Of a stretch of 64,000 bases of DNA, positions 52,276 to 61,851 are shown piece after piece; the first letter of the stretch is position 1, and every line of letters starts with the position of its first letter. The stretch is taken from assembly GCF_017876625.1 (NCBI RefSeq), contig NZ_JAGIOH010000001.1, forward strand, positions 3,038,001-3,102,000, in the 5' to 3' direction. The position numbers were made by a program, and so were the translations under genes. The notes under the pieces were generated by a model, which searched no databases, was not told where the DNA came from, and saw only the letters and a list, made by a program, of their open reading frames with translations. This DNA is from Streptomyces syringium. GTDB taxonomy: Bacteria > Actinomycetota > Actinomycetes > Streptomycetales > Streptomycetaceae.

Positions 52276-53016
52276 CTAAGGAGTGATCGAGGCGGGGGCC
52301 GGATGGTCGCCTCCGCCCACGGCAGCCACCAGGGCCGCCGTGTCTGTGAGATCGGGCAGAACGACATCGGCGCCGGAGGCGGCCAGCTCGGCGGCGGATG
52401 TGGTGCCCGTCGCCACGGCGATCGACCGTGCGCCGCCTGCCTTCGCCGTGGCGACGTCCAGCACGGTGTCGCCGATGATCACAGTATCCCGGCCCGTATA
52501 GCGATGGCAGTGCCGCGAACGTGCGCGGCGCCAGGCGTGTGCCAGGAGTGCGGGACGTTCGACGTCGTCGTCACCGTATGCCCCGGCCTCGAAATCGATG
52601 TGCTCGGCCAGACCGAAGACCCTCATCTTGAGTTCCGCGAGGCTGCGCATGTTGCCGGTCAGGAGGGATTGATGCGTGCCCTCGATGCTCGACAGCGCCG
52701 ATATCGCCGCTCGTGCCCCCGGCAGAGGGCGCCCGGCGGAGGCCAGAGCCTCCTCGCGGGCATGGAGTTCCTCGGCAACGGCCGCGGTGAACCGTTCGAC
52801 CATCGCCGGGTCGGGGGTAAGGCCGTGCAAGCGGAGCGTGTCCGTCGAGATGGCCAACTCGGTCCGGCCCGACATGTCCGCCATCTCGCGGAGAGGCTGC
52901 CCGGTCACCCGTGAGAAGGCCGCCGCGTACGCTTCCCGGCTCACTCCCCCGCCGTCGATCAGGGTGTGGTCGATGTCCCACAGCACCAGTCGTCGATGTG
53001 CCTGCGCCGAGGTCAT
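52276..53016 (-). CDS. HAD-superfamily hydrolase
   Basis: A 246-residue phosphatase-type protein. Motif I is LVLWDIDHTLIDGG (about residues 10-23, nucleophile and acid DxD), motif II a Thr in SLLTGNMRSLAELKM, and motif III/IV DTVIIGDTVLDVATAKAGG. It resembles phosphoglycolate phosphatase-like enzymes. The cap domain lies between motifs I and II. ATG 53016 has AGGAG eight bases upstream. Substrate unknown. Confidence 0.85.
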   Translation of the reverse strand: MTSAQAHRRLVLWDIDHTLIDGGGVSREAYAAAFSRVTGQPLREMADMSGRTELAISTDTLRLHGLTPDPAMVERFTAAVAEELHAREEALASAGRPLPGARAAISALSSIEGTHQSLLTGNMRSLAELKMRVFGLAEHIDFEAGAYGDDDVERPALLAHAWRRARSRHCHRYTGRDTVIIGDTVLDVATAKAGGARSIAVATGTTSAAELAASGADVVLPDLTDTAALVAAVGGGDHPAPASITP

Positions 53017-53078
53017 GGCATCCACTCCTGAGGGAACCGGGACCGGAGGAACCACCTAACCCCACTGGGCCAGCCGTG

Positions 53079-53438
53079 TCACGCCGCCGTCGCCACCCCC
53101 TCCGTCGCGGCCAGGAGGGCCGCGAGTGCGGAGCGGGCCTGTTGGAGGTCGGTGATGTGGGTGTCGAGTTCGGTCAGGCGGGTGCGGAGGTGGGTTGTCA
53201 CGCAGGGGTCGAAGGCGGTGCCCGTGCCCTGGACGCAGGGGAGGATCTCGCGGATGACGCGGGTGGGGAGGCCGGCCGCCAGGAGGGCGCGGATGCGGTG
53301 GACAGCCTCGGGGGCGTCGGGGGCGTAGCGGCGGTGGCCGCCGCCGGGGCGCTCGGGGGTGAGCAGGCCCACCTCCTCGTAGTAGCGCAGGAGGCGCACG
53401 CTCACGCCGCTCTCGCGCGCCAGCTCACCGATCTTCAT
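53079..53438 (-). CDS. MerR-family regulator with two conserved cysteines
   Basis: A 119-residue regulator. The winged helix MKIGELARESGVSVRLLRYYEEVGLL (1-26) and HRRY (35-38) are typical; a coiled-coil dimerisation helix follows. C68 and C79 in LPCVQGTGTAFDPC lie where a metal, thiol or redox signal could be sensed. It diverges from the DDN-type reductase gene over 59 bases holding a perfect 18-bp palindrome, so it most likely regulates that gene and itself. Confidence 0.87.
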   Translation of the reverse strand: MKIGELARESGVSVRLLRYYEEVGLLTPERPGGGHRRYAPDAPEAVHRIRALLAAGLPTRVIREILPCVQGTGTAFDPCVTTHLRTRLTELDTHITDLQQARSALAALLAATEGVATAA

Positions 53439-53458
53439 ATGGCCTGCCTCACAAGGGC

Positions 53459-53490
53459 TTGAATCTCACACGGGTGTGAGAATTTAGCGT
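53459..53490 (+). promoter_or_regulatory. MerR-type promoter with 20-bp spacer and 18-bp palindrome
   Basis: A -35 TTGAAT (53459-53464) and -10 TAGCGT (53485-53490) are 20 bp apart, longer than the normal 17. Within the spacer lies TCTCACAC-GG-GTGTGAGA (53464-53481). Overlong spacers spanning a dyad are the hallmark of MerR-regulated promoters. Transcription would start about 53498, the A of the reductase ATG, giving a leaderless mRNA. Confidence 0.78.
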
Positions 53491-53497
53491 GGCGTCC

Positions 53498-53977
53498 ATG
53501 ACGAACACAGCCACCGGCGCCCCGCATTCCCCGGCTTCCCCGGCCACGCCGCCCAACAACAGCAACCCCTTCAATCTCCGCGTCATCGAGGAGTTCCGGG
53601 CCAACGCGGGCCGCGTCGGCGGACAGTTCGCCGGTACGAGGCTGTTGCTGCTCACCACGCGCGGCGCCCGCAGCGGGCTGCCCCGTACGACGCCGCTCGT
53701 GCATCTCCCGGACGGGGAGCGGCTGATCGTGTTCGCGTCGAACGGCGGCGCGCCCGCCGCGCCGGGGTGGTTCCACAATCTGACGGCCGCGCCGGACGCG
53801 GTCGTCGAGGTGGGCGCGGAGCGCTATCCCGTGCGGGCCCGCCTCGTCGAGGAGTCCGCGCGCGAGGGCGTGTGGGAGCGGCAGATCGCCGCCGATCCCG
53901 CGTTCGCGGACTTCCGGCGGCGGGCGCTGGCGTCCGGGCGGGACATTCCGCTGGTGGCGCTGGAGCGGGTCGGCTAG
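53498..53977 (+). CDS. DDN-type F420-dependent nitroreductase/quinone reductase
   Basis: A 159-residue protein of the split beta-barrel deazaflavin-dependent family. NPFNLRVIEEFRANAGRVGGQFAGTRLLLLTTRGARSGLPRTTPLVH and FASNGGAPAAPGWFHNLTAAPDAVVEVG match the actinobacterial DDN-like enzymes that reduce quinones or nitro compounds with F420H2. ATG 53498 is favoured since the promoter would begin transcription there; GTG 53489 would add three residues. Expression is probably controlled by the divergent MerR protein. It converges with hutI, 10 bases apart. Confidence 0.85.
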   Translation: MTNTATGAPHSPASPATPPNNSNPFNLRVIEEFRANAGRVGGQFAGTRLLLLTTRGARSGLPRTTPLVHLPDGERLIVFASNGGAPAAPGWFHNLTAAPDAVVEVGAERYPVRARLVEESAREGVWERQIAADPAFADFRRRALASGRDIPLVALERVG

Positions 53978-53987
53978 CAGGGAGTCG

Positions 53988-55211
53988 TCAGGCGAGTTCG
54001 CCGTCCTGCCAGACGGCCGAGACCAGGGGGACGCCGGGGCGGTAGGCGAGGTGGACGTGGCTGGGGGCGTCGAGGAGGGCGAGGTTCGCGCGGGCGCCCG
54101 GGGAGAGGCGGCCGACGTCGGTGCGGCGCAGGGCCGCCGCGCCGCCGGCGGTGGCGGACCAGAGGGCCTCGTCCGGGGTCATCCCCATGTCCCGCACGGC
54201 CAGGGCGATGCAGAACGGCATCGAGCTGGTGAAGGACGAGCCGGGGTTGCAGTCCGTGGAGAGGGCGACGACGGCGCCCGCGTCGAGGAGGCGGCGGGCG
54301 TCGGGCCACGCGGCGCGGGTGGAGAACTCGGCGCCGGGCAGCAGCGTGGCGACCGTGGAGCCGCCCGCGAGGGCGTCGACGTCGGCGTCGGTGAGGTGGG
54401 TGCAGTGGTCGGCGGAGGCGGCGTCGAGTTCGACGGCGAGCTGGACGCCGGGGCCGTGGGTGAGCTGGTTGGCGTGGACGCGCGGCAGCAGGCCCGCGCG
54501 CTTGCCGGCGGTGAGGATCGCCCGGGCCTGGTCGCCGTCGAAGGCGCCGCGCTCGCAGAAGACGTCGATCCAGCGGGCGTGCGGGGCGCAGGCGTCGAGC
54601 ATCGGGCCGGTGACCAGGTCGACGTACGCCTCGGGGTGCTCGGCGAACTCGGGGGCCACGATGTGTGCGCCGAGATACGTCACCTCGTCGGTGTGGACGG
54701 AGGCGATGGTCAGGGCGCGGGCCTCGTCCTCGGTGGTGAGGCCGTAACCGGACTTGATCTCGATGGTGGTGGTGCCCTGCCGGCGCGCTTCCGCGACGTA
54801 GCGGGCGACGTTGGCGTTCAGCTCGTTGTTCGAGGCGGCGCGGGTGGCGGCGACGGTGGTGCGGATGCCGCCGGCCGAGTAGCTCTGCCCGGACATCCTG
54901 GCGTTGAACTCGGCGGTGCGGTCGCCGGCGAAGACCAGGTGGGAGTGGGAGTCGACGAAGCCCGGGATGACCGCGCGGCCGCCCGCGTCGAGGCGGTTGT
55001 CAGTGGTGGGTGCTTTGCTGGACGGACCGACCCAGCCGATGCGGTCACCGTCGATGACGATCGCCGCGTCCTGGATCAGACCGAGGGGGCCCGAGCCGAG
55101 GGAGGGGTCGTTGGTGACGAGGGTGGCGATGTTGGTGATGGCCGTCGTGTCGGCCCTCTTCTTCCCGTCCGCCGGGTCGGGCGTGGGGCCGGGGATCGTC
55201 TCGGGGCTCAT
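53988..55211 (-). CDS. hutI: Imidazolonepropionase
   Basis: A 407-residue amidohydrolase opening 4-imidazolone-5-propionate to N-formimino-L-glutamate. Metal and substrate residues are visible in [17 protein letters not shown], the conserved [22 protein letters not shown] and [12 protein letters not shown]. Length fits the family. The ATG at 55211 has AAGGAG twelve bases upstream and follows hutF by 20 bases. It is the last gene of the hut operon. Confidence 0.95.
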   Translation of the reverse strand: MSPETIPGPTPDPADGKKRADTTAITNIATLVTNDPSLGSGPLGLIQDAAIVIDGDRIGWVGPSSKAPTTDNRLDAGGRAVIPGFVDSHSHLVFAGDRTAEFNARMSGQSYSAGGIRTTVAATRAASNNELNANVARYVAEARRQGTTTIEIKSGYGLTTEDEARALTIASVHTDEVTYLGAHIVAPEFAEHPEAYVDLVTGPMLDACAPHARWIDVFCERGAFDGDQARAILTAGKRAGLLPRVHANQLTHGPGVQLAVELDAASADHCTHLTDADVDALAGGSTVATLLPGAEFSTRAAWPDARRLLDAGAVVALSTDCNPGSSFTSSMPFCIALAVRDMGMTPDEALWSATAGGAAALRRTDVGRLSPGARANLALLDAPSHVHLAYRPGVPLVSAVWQDGELA

Positions 55212-55231
55212 CTCGGGGAGGTTCTCCTTCG

Positions 55232-56626
55232 TCAGCCGCGCAGCGCGGCGATGCTGTCGGCCAGGGCCGACGGGACGTCGGGCACCGACTGGTGCACTCC
55301 GTCACGCACGACGTGACGGCCGCCGACCACGGTGTGCCGGACGTCGGCACTGGTCGCCGCGAATACGGCCGCCTCGGCGGCGAGCCGGGGCGGCGGTCCC
55401 GCCGTACGGACGGTGTCCAGCGCGATCGTGGTGAGGTCGGCGAGCGCGCCGTTCTCGATGCGCCCCGCCTCGTTCCAGCCGAGGGCCGCGTGGCCGTCGG
55501 CGGTGGCGGCGCGCAGCAGCTCGGCCGCCGACCAGTGGCCGCGGGCCCGGCTGTGCAGCCGCTCGTCCAGCTCCATGGCGCGCGCCTCTTCGAGGATGTC
55601 GATGACGGCGTGGCTGTCGCTGCCGAGGGAGAGCGGGGAGCCGCCGCGCTGGAGTTGCAGGGCCGGGCCGATGCCGTCGGCCAGGTCCCGCTCGGTGGTG
55701 GGGCACATGCACACGCCGGTGGCCGAGCGGCCCAGGAGCCGCATGTCGCCGTGGGTGAGATGGGTGGCGTGGACGGCCGTGGTGTGCGGTCCCAGGACCC
55801 CGTGGTCGGCCAGCAGCGTGGTGGGGGTGAAGCCGTGGGCCTCGACGCAGGCGTCGTTCTCGGCGGTCTGCTCGGAGAGATGGACGTGCAGCGGTGCGGT
55901 GCGGTCCTGCGCCCAGGCGGCGACGGTGGACAGCTGGTCGACGGGCACGGCCCGTACGGAGTGGATGGCCGCGCCGATCCGGGTGTTGTCGTCGGCCTTG
56001 AGTCCGTCGGCGCGCTCCGCCCACCGCTCGGCGGTGCCGTCGCTGAAGCGCAGCTGGTGCCGGTTGGGCTGGGCGCCGAAGCCTGCGGAGAGGTAGCAGG
56101 TGTCGAGGAGGGTGATGCGGATGCCGGCCTCGGCGGCGGCCGCGATCAGGGCCTCGCCCATGGCGTTGGGGTTGTCGTAGTGGCCGCCGCCGGGGGCGTG
56201 GTGGAGGTAGTGGAATTCGCCGACGGCGGTGATGCCGGCGAGGGCCATCTCGGCGTAGGTGGCCCTCGCGAGCGCGAAGTAGCTCTCGGGGGTGAGCCGG
56301 TCGGCGACGCCGTACATGACCTCGCGCCAGGTCCAGAAGGAGTCCGGCGCCCGGTCCGCCCCGGCGGCGGGGCGGTCGTCGCCGAGGCCCGGCAGCGCGA
56401 GGCCGGGTGCGGCCTGCACGACGCCGCGCAGGGCGCGGTGGAAGGCGTGGCTGTGGGCGTTCGCGAGCCCGGGGAGGGTCAGTCCGCGCAGGGTCGTGGC
56501 GCCGGGCGGGGGCAGCGGGACCTCGGTGCGGACGGCCGTGATCCGCCCGTCCGTCGTCTCGATGGCCACGCCGTGCTCGACGCGGTCCTCGAGCCACGCG
56601 TGCTCCGCCCAGTAAGTCACCTGCAC
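55232..56626 (-). CDS. hutF: Formimidoylglutamate deiminase
   Basis: A 464-residue amidohydrolase that turns N-formimino-L-glutamate into N-formyl-L-glutamate and ammonia. Metal ligands are in [40 protein letters not shown] and [13 protein letters not shown] 56626 follows GGAGG by seven bases and overlaps the upstream M20 gene by ten bases; GTG 56620 would give a four-base overlap. The presence of HutF implies the five-step route through formylglutamate. Confidence 0.92.
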   Translation of the reverse strand: MQVTYWAEHAWLEDRVEHGVAIETTDGRITAVRTEVPLPPPGATTLRGLTLPGLANAHSHAFHRALRGVVQAAPGLALPGLGDDRPAAGADRAPDSFWTWREVMYGVADRLTPESYFALARATYAEMALAGITAVGEFHYLHHAPGGGHYDNPNAMGEALIAAAAEAGIRITLLDTCYLSAGFGAQPNRHQLRFSDGTAERWAERADGLKADDNTRIGAAIHSVRAVPVDQLSTVAAWAQDRTAPLHVHLSEQTAENDACVEAHGFTPTTLLADHGVLGPHTTAVHATHLTHGDMRLLGRSATGVCMCPTTERDLADGIGPALQLQRGGSPLSLGSDSHAVIDILEEARAMELDERLHSRARGHWSAAELLRAATADGHAALGWNEAGRIENGALADLTTIALDTVRTAGPPPRLAAEAAVFAATSADVRHTVVGGRHVVRDGVHQSVPDVPSALADSIAALRG

Positions 56627-57888
56627 GCGAGACCCTCCAGTACGTCGGCGAGAGCGGTCACCCCGGCCAGGCAGTCGTCCTCGGCCGCCGTTTCGGCGGG
56701 TGAGTGGGAGACACCGGTCGGGTTCCGCACGAACAGCATGGCGGTGGGGATGACGCCGGACAAAATACCCGCGTCGTGTCCCGCTCCCGTCGGCAACACG
56801 GGCACATCGCCCAGCAGCTTCGCCAGCTCGTCGCGGAGGTCGTGCGCGAATTCCACCACCGGAGTGAACGATTCCCGGGTGACGCGGACGTCGACGCCGT
56901 CGCGGGCGCCGCGCTCGGCCGCCGCGCGTTCGATCTCCTCGACGACGGCGGCGAGGGTCTCCTCGTCGGCGGCGCGGGAGTCCAGCCAGCCGCGGACCAG
57001 GGAGGCGATGGCGTTCACGCCGTTCGGCTCGACGCTGACCTTGCCGAAGGTGGCGAGGGCACCGGCGGTGCGGGCCTTCTTGCGGGCGGCCAGCACCGTG
57101 TTGGCATAGGTGAGCATCGGGTCGCGGCGGTCCTCGATGCGGGTGGTGCCGGCGTGGTTGGCCTCGCCGTGGAAGTCGAACCGCCAGCGGCCGTGCGGCC
57201 AGATGGCGGAGGCGACGCCGACGGCGTGGTCCGTGTGGGCGAGGGCGCGGCCCTGCTCGACGTGCAGTTCGACGAACGCGCCGATCCGGGCGAGGCGCTC
57301 GGGGTCGGCCCCGATGGTCTCCGGGTCGTACCCGGCGCGCTCCATGGCCTGCGGGAGCGAGACGCCGTCGGCGTCGCGCAGCGCGTGGGCCTTGTCGAGG
57401 GTGAGCTGCCCGGCGGTGAGCCGGGAGCCGACACAGGCGAGCCCGAAGCGGGCGCCCTCCTCGTCGCCGAAGTTCACGATGGCGAGCGGGCGGGTGGGCC
57501 GGGTGCCGCGGGCGCGGAGCTCGTCGAGGGCGGCGAAGGACGACACGACGCCGAGGGGGCCGTCGAAGGCCCCGCCGTCCGGGACGGAGTCCAGGTGGGA
57601 GCCGGTGACGACGGCGTCCCCGGCGGCGGGGTCGCCGAGCCACGCCCACTGGTTGCCGTTGCGGTCCTGCTCGTAGGTCAGGCCGCGGGTCTCGGCCTGC
57701 GCGCGGAACCAGTCGCGGCAGTCGGCGTCGGCGCCCGTCCAGGCGTAGCGGCGGTAGCCGCCGCTGTCCGCGTCGCGGCCGATGGGAGCGAGGTCGCGCC
57801 ACATCTCGTGGAACGACGGCCCGCTGTGCGAACGCTGGACGGGCTGGACGGGCTGGACGGGCTGGACGGGCTGGTCGGCCTCGGTCAC
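56617..57888 (-). CDS. M20-family allantoate amidohydrolase-like hydrolase
   Basis: A 423-residue zinc hydrolase of the allantoate amidohydrolase/N-carbamoyl amino acid hydrolase group. Metal ligands are in [41 protein letters not shown] and [16 protein letters not shown] belongs to the lid domain. It is embedded in the hut operon, overlapping hutU by four bases and hutF by ten. Allantoate is not part of histidine breakdown; no HutG-type deformylase is in the window, so hydrolysis of N-formylglutamate is the obvious candidate reaction, unproven. The N-terminus has four PVQ units from a 9-bp repeat. Confidence 0.85.
   Translation of the reverse strand: MTEADQPVQPVQPVQPVQRSHSGPSFHEMWRDLAPIGRDADSGGYRRYAWTGADADCRDWFRAQAETRGLTYEQDRNGNQWAWLGDPAAGDAVVTGSHLDSVPDGGAFDGPLGVVSSFAALDELRARGTRPTRPLAIVNFGDEEGARFGLACVGSRLTAGQLTLDKAHALRDADGVSLPQAMERAGYDPETIGADPERLARIGAFVELHVEQGRALAHTDHAVGVASAIWPHGRWRFDFHGEANHAGTTRIEDRRDPMLTYANTVLAARKKARTAGALATFGKVSVEPNGVNAIASLVRGWLDSRAADEETLAAVVEEIERAAAERGARDGVDVRVTRESFTPVVEFAHDLRDELAKLLGDVPVLPTGAGHDAGILSGVIPTAMLFVRNPTGVSHSPAETAAEDDCLAGVTALADVLEGLACR
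57835..57870. repeat. 9-bp x4 tandem repeat in the M20 gene
   Basis: CTGGACGGG is repeated four times exactly and followed by a partial copy. On the minus strand it encodes PVQ x4 at the protein N-terminus, before the catalytic domain. Copy number may vary between strains. Confidence 0.9.
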
Positions 57889-59549
57889 GACGCGTCGTCC
57901 TCGCGCATCGGGATGCGGACGTCCCGCTCCGCCGCGACCGACTCCGCGATGTCGTAGCCCGCGTCCACATGGCGGATCACGCCCATGCCCGGGTCGTTCG
58001 TCAGCACGCGGCGGATCTTCTCGCCCGCCAGGGCCGTGCCGTCGGCGACCGTGACCTGGCCCGCGTGGATGGAGCGGCCCATGCCGACGCCGCCCCCGTG
58101 GTGGAGGGAGACCCAGGACGCGCCGGAGGCGACGTTGACCATGGCGTTGAGCAGCGGCCAGTCGGCGATCGCGTCGGAGCCGTCGAGCATGGCCTCGGTC
58201 TCGCGGTACGGGGAGGCGACCGAGCCGCAGTCGAGGTGGTCGCGGCCGATGGCCAGGGGTGCGGCGAGCGTGCCGTCGGCGACCATCTCGTTGAAGCGCT
58301 CACCGGCCTTGTCGCGCTCGCCGTAGCCGAGCCAGCAGATGCGGGCGGGCAGGCCCTGGAAGTGGACCCGCTCCCCGGCCATCTTGATCCAGCGGGCGAG
58401 GGACTCGTTCTCGGGGAAGAGTTCGAGCATCGCCTTGTCGGTCTTGTGGATGTCGGCCGGGTCGCCGGAGAGCGCCGCCCAGCGGAAGGGGCCCTTGCCC
58501 TCGCAGAAGAGGGGGCGGATGTAGGCGGGCACGAAGCCGGGGAAGTCGAAGGCGCGGGCGTAGCCCGCGAGCTGGGCCTCGCCCCGGATGGAGTTGCCGT
58601 AGTCGAAGACCTCGGCACCCGCGTCCATGAAGCCGACCATGGCCTCGACGTGCCGGGCCATGGACTCGCGGGCCCGCTGGGTGAAGTCGGCGGGCTTCTC
58701 GGCCGCGTAGGAGGCCATCTCGTCGAAGTCGACGCCGACGGGGAGGTAGGCGAGCGGGTCGTGGGCGCTCGTCTGGTCGGTGACGATGTCGATGGGGGCG
58801 TTCATCGCGAGGAGCTGCGGAAGCAGCTCGGCGGCGTTGCCGAGGACACCGATGGACAGCGGACGGCGGGCGTCGCGGGCCTCGGTGGCCAGCTGGAGGG
58901 CGTGGTCGAGCGAGTCGGCCTTCACGTCCAGGTAGCGGTGCTCGATGCGGCGGTCGATGGCGCGCGGGTCGCAGTCGATGCAGATGGCGACGCCGTCGTT
59001 CATGGTGACGGCGAGCGGCTGGGCGCCGCCCATGCCGCCGAGGCCGGCGGTGAGGGTGATGGTCCCGGCCAGGGTGCCGCCGAACTTCTTCGCGGCGACG
59101 GCGGCGAAGGTCTCGTAGGTGCCCTGGAGGATGCCCTGGGTGCCGATGTAGATCCACGAACCGGCGGTCATCTGCCCGTACATGGTGAGGCCGAGGGCCT
59201 CCAGCCGCCGGAACTCCTCCCAGTTGGCCCAGTCGCCGACCAGGTTGGAGTTGGCGATGAGGACGCGCGGCGCCCACTCGTGCGTCTGCATGACGCCGAC
59301 CGGGCGGCCGGACTGGACGAGCATCGTCTCGTCCTGCTTGAGCGTGGTCAGGGTGCGGACCATGGCGTCGAAGGAGCGCCAGTCGCGGGCGGCCTTGCCG
59401 GTGCCGCCGTAGACGACGAGCTTGTCCGGGTGCTCGGCGACCTCGGGGTCGAGGTTGTTCTGCAGCATCCGCAGTGCGGCTTCCTGCTGCCACCCCCGGG
59501 CGGTGAGCTCGGTTCCTCGCGGCGCTCGCACGGGTCGCGGTCCTGACAT
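57885..59549 (-). CDS. hutU: Urocanate hydratase
   Basis: A 554-residue NAD-dependent enzyme converting urocanate to imidazolonepropionate. Family stretches include [55 protein letters not shown] and [42 protein letters not shown]. Length is typical. ATG 59549 follows GGAGG by eight bases. It is first in the operon hutU - M20 - hutF - hutI. The histidase gene is not in the window. Confidence 0.96.
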   Translation of the reverse strand: MSGPRPVRAPRGTELTARGWQQEAALRMLQNNLDPEVAEHPDKLVVYGGTGKAARDWRSFDAMVRTLTTLKQDETMLVQSGRPVGVMQTHEWAPRVLIANSNLVGDWANWEEFRRLEALGLTMYGQMTAGSWIYIGTQGILQGTYETFAAVAAKKFGGTLAGTITLTAGLGGMGGAQPLAVTMNDGVAICIDCDPRAIDRRIEHRYLDVKADSLDHALQLATEARDARRPLSIGVLGNAAELLPQLLAMNAPIDIVTDQTSAHDPLAYLPVGVDFDEMASYAAEKPADFTQRARESMARHVEAMVGFMDAGAEVFDYGNSIRGEAQLAGYARAFDFPGFVPAYIRPLFCEGKGPFRWAALSGDPADIHKTDKAMLELFPENESLARWIKMAGERVHFQGLPARICWLGYGERDKAGERFNEMVADGTLAAPLAIGRDHLDCGSVASPYRETEAMLDGSDAIADWPLLNAMVNVASGASWVSLHHGGGVGMGRSIHAGQVTVADGTALAGEKIRRVLTNDPGMGVIRHVDAGYDIAESVAAERDVRIPMREDDAS

Positions 59550-59567
59550 GGGCCCTGCCTCCCTGGC

Positions 59568-59606
59568 TCTGAATAGAACACTGCACATCTTGGGCCGCTG
59601 AATACA
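59568..59606. promoter_or_regulatory. Repeated CTGAATA boxes upstream of hutU
   Basis: CTGAATA occurs at 59569-59575 and 59598-59604, 29 bases apart; the second is centred in a short dyad GCTGAATACAGC. They lie 20-55 bases before hutU, between it and the divergent decarboxylase, and may be operator sites. Confidence 0.4.
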
Positions 59607-59706
59607 GCTAGTCAACAGGTGGGCGGCATCTCCCCGGCCGGCCCCGCCACGCCCGGGCCCGCCGCAAACCCTCCCGGCCCGCGCCTCCAGGTGGTGGAGT
59701 GGAGTC

Positions 59707-61062
59707 ATGACCGGGCAGAGCGCAGACGACAGGCGGACGGCCGCCGTGGCGGCCGCGGTGGGGCAGGGGGTCGTCGGGGCGGCGCACCCCGTGGCCGGGT
59801 TGCTGGACGTGCGGGGCATCCGCGAGGCCGTCGCCGCGTTGCGGGAGGCTTTCGCGGAGGCCGGCGGGCACGTGGAGGTGCTGCACGCCTTCGCCGTGAA
59901 GGCCGCGGCCCTGGTGCCCGTGCTGCGGCTCCTCGCCGACGAGGGGCTGGGCTGCGAGGTCGCGAGCCCCGGGGAGCTGGCGCTGGCGCGCGCGGCCGGC
60001 GTGCCGCCGGGGCGCACGGTGCTGGACTCGCCCGCGAAGACCGGCGCGGAGCTGCGCGAGGCGCTGGCGCTCGGCATCGCCGTCAACGCCGACAGCCGCG
60101 AGGAGCTGGCCCGGCTGGACGCGCTGGTGGGGTCCGCGCCGACCGGCTCGCCCCTGGGCGTACGGGTCAACCCCCAGGTCGGCTGCGGCAGCATCGACGC
60201 GCTGAGCACGGCCACGGAGACCTCGAAGTTCGGGGTGGCGCTGCGCGACGCGGGGGCCCGCGACTGGCTGATCCGCGCCTACGCGGAGCGGCCGTGGCTG
60301 ACCCGGATGCACGCCCACGTGGGCTCGCAGGGCTGCCCCCTGGAGCTGATGGCCGAGGGGGTGCGGATCGCCTACGAGCTGGCCGAGGAGATCAACGGGG
60401 TCGTCGGGCGGCAGCAGATCGACACCCTGGACATCGGCGGCGGCCTGCCCGTCAACTTCGCGTCCGACGAGGTCACGCCGACCTTCCGGGAGTACGCGCG
60501 GCTCCTGGCCGCGACCGTCCCGGGGCTGTTCGACGGGAGGTACGGGCTGGTCACCGAGTTCGGCCGGTCACTGCTGGCCAAGAGCGGCACGGTGCTGGCC
60601 CGGGTGGAGTACACCAAGTCCGCCGGGGGCCGCCGGATCGCGGTGACGCACGCGGGCGCCCAGGTCGCCACGCGCACGGTGTTCGCACCGGAGTCCTGGC
60701 CACTGCGGGTGGCGGTGTTCGACGCGCTGGGACGGCCGAAGACGTCCGAGCCGGTGCCGCAGGACATCGCCGGGCCGTGCTGCTTCGCGGGCGACCTGGT
60801 CGCCGTGAACCGCCCGCTGCCCCTCCTGGAGGCCGGTGACCATGTCGCGCTGCTCGACACGGGCGCGTACTACTTCTCGAACCACTTCGCGTACAACTCG
60901 CTCCCCCGCCCGGGGGTTTACGGCTACGCGCTCGCAGAAGGCGGGAGTGACGGCGACGACGACGCCGTACGGTTCACCCCGGTGCGGGTGCCGCAGACGC
61001 TGGACGAGCTCGTCGCCGAGAGCGGTGAGGCGTGTGCCGCGGGTCTGACGGCCCTGGGCTGA
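59707..61062 (+). CDS. PLP-dependent decarboxylase of the diaminopimelate/ornithine family
   Basis: A 451-residue alanine-racemase-fold PLP enzyme. The PLP lysine is expected in [16 protein letters not shown]; usual sequences there read YAVKAN, so the F and A are departures. [25 protein letters not shown] and [14 protein letters not shown] are phosphate and cofactor loops; [17 protein letters not shown] replaces the usual GPxCESxD. The departures suggest a substrate other than meso-diaminopimelate. ATG 59707 has weak GG-rich upstream sequence. It diverges from hutU. Confidence 0.82.
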   Translation: MTGQSADDRRTAAVAAAVGQGVVGAAHPVAGLLDVRGIREAVAALREAFAEAGGHVEVLHAFAVKAAALVPVLRLLADEGLGCEVASPGELALARAAGVPPGRTVLDSPAKTGAELREALALGIAVNADSREELARLDALVGSAPTGSPLGVRVNPQVGCGSIDALSTATETSKFGVALRDAGARDWLIRAYAERPWLTRMHAHVGSQGCPLELMAEGVRIAYELAEEINGVVGRQQIDTLDIGGGLPVNFASDEVTPTFREYARLLAATVPGLFDGRYGLVTEFGRSLLAKSGTVLARVEYTKSAGGRRIAVTHAGAQVATRTVFAPESWPLRVAVFDALGRPKTSEPVPQDIAGPCCFAGDLVAVNRPLPLLEAGDHVALLDTGAYYFSNHFAYNSLPRPGVYGYALAEGGSDGDDDAVRFTPVRVPQTLDELVAESGEACAAGLTALG

Positions 61063-61078
61063 ATCCAGCGCAGCGGGC

Positions 61079-61657
61079 TCATTTCGATCCCATCCGGCGC
61101 ACCCTCTTCGAACCACCCGGCGCCGCGTCCCCCGCCGACAACCCGGTGGTCACGTACCCACGCACCCGCTGACCGGCGGCGCTGCCGCGTGCCGAGTCCG
61201 TGCGGACCCACAGCAGCACCTCGCCCGCCCGTTCCAGGCCGCCCAGCCACAGGGCCTTCGCCCACAGGCCGGCGCCCAGCCCGGCCATCGCCATCCCCGC
61301 CGCGGCCGGGACGGCCAAGGAGACGGCCACGGCGGCGAGGAAGGCCGCCGCGAGCCACCAGCGCCGGTGGCGCCGCCAGTTCCGTATCGTCACGGCGCGG
61401 TCCTGGAGGATGACGGACCTGCCCGCCCGCGACGCGCCGAGCGCGAGCTCGGCGTACCGTCTGCGCCGTGCCGCGAACGCCACGCACCCGGCGACGATGA
61501 ACAGCGCCGCCCCGGCGAGCACCCCGATCCGGCGTCCGGTGAGCCCCGGCACCAGCGCCCCGACGCCGGCGCTCAGTACGCCCAGCCACCACAGCGGTGC
61601 GGCGGGTGCCCGTACGACCACCGCCACCCGCGCCAGCGCATACGCCCCGCGCCCCAC
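61079..61657 (-). CDS. Small membrane protein of unknown function
   Basis: A 192-residue protein not recognised. It has hydrophobic segments at about 20-38 (APLWWLGVLSAGVGALV), 44-62 (GVLAGAALFIVAGCVAFAA) and 100-140 (WWLAAAFLAAVAVSLAVPAAAGMAMAGLGAGLWA), with charged RRRRY and RRHRRWW between them. GTG 61657 has a perfect AAGGAGGT six bases upstream. It converges with the decarboxylase gene. Confidence 0.7.
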   Translation of the reverse strand: MGRGAYALARVAVVVRAPAAPLWWLGVLSAGVGALVPGLTGRRIGVLAGAALFIVAGCVAFAARRRRYAELALGASRAGRSVILQDRAVTIRNWRRHRRWWLAAAFLAAVAVSLAVPAAAGMAMAGLGAGLWAKALWLGGLERAGEVLLWVRTDSARGSAAGQRVRGYVTTGLSAGDAAPGGSKRVRRMGSK

Positions 61658-61851
61658 AGCAGACCTCCTTCTGTCCTTGCCTTCGCCTGTCCGCGCGGCA
61701 CGCTAACCGACCAATCTGAGGACCGGCTGAGAACCCGCACCCACCGGTGTCATACCCGGGTATCCCCCGCGAGTTGGCTCCGACGTATGACGCCCGGGCA
61801 CCCGTTCGCTCCCTAAGGTCGGCTCATCAGCCGATCGGAAAGGAGCCGGGG

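Noticed and set aside
55232..57970. A single 912-codon minus-strand frame fusing the M20 region with hutF
   Set aside because: Its upstream half is out of frame with the true M20 protein and lacks motifs; hutF has its own GTG and ribosome site at 56626.
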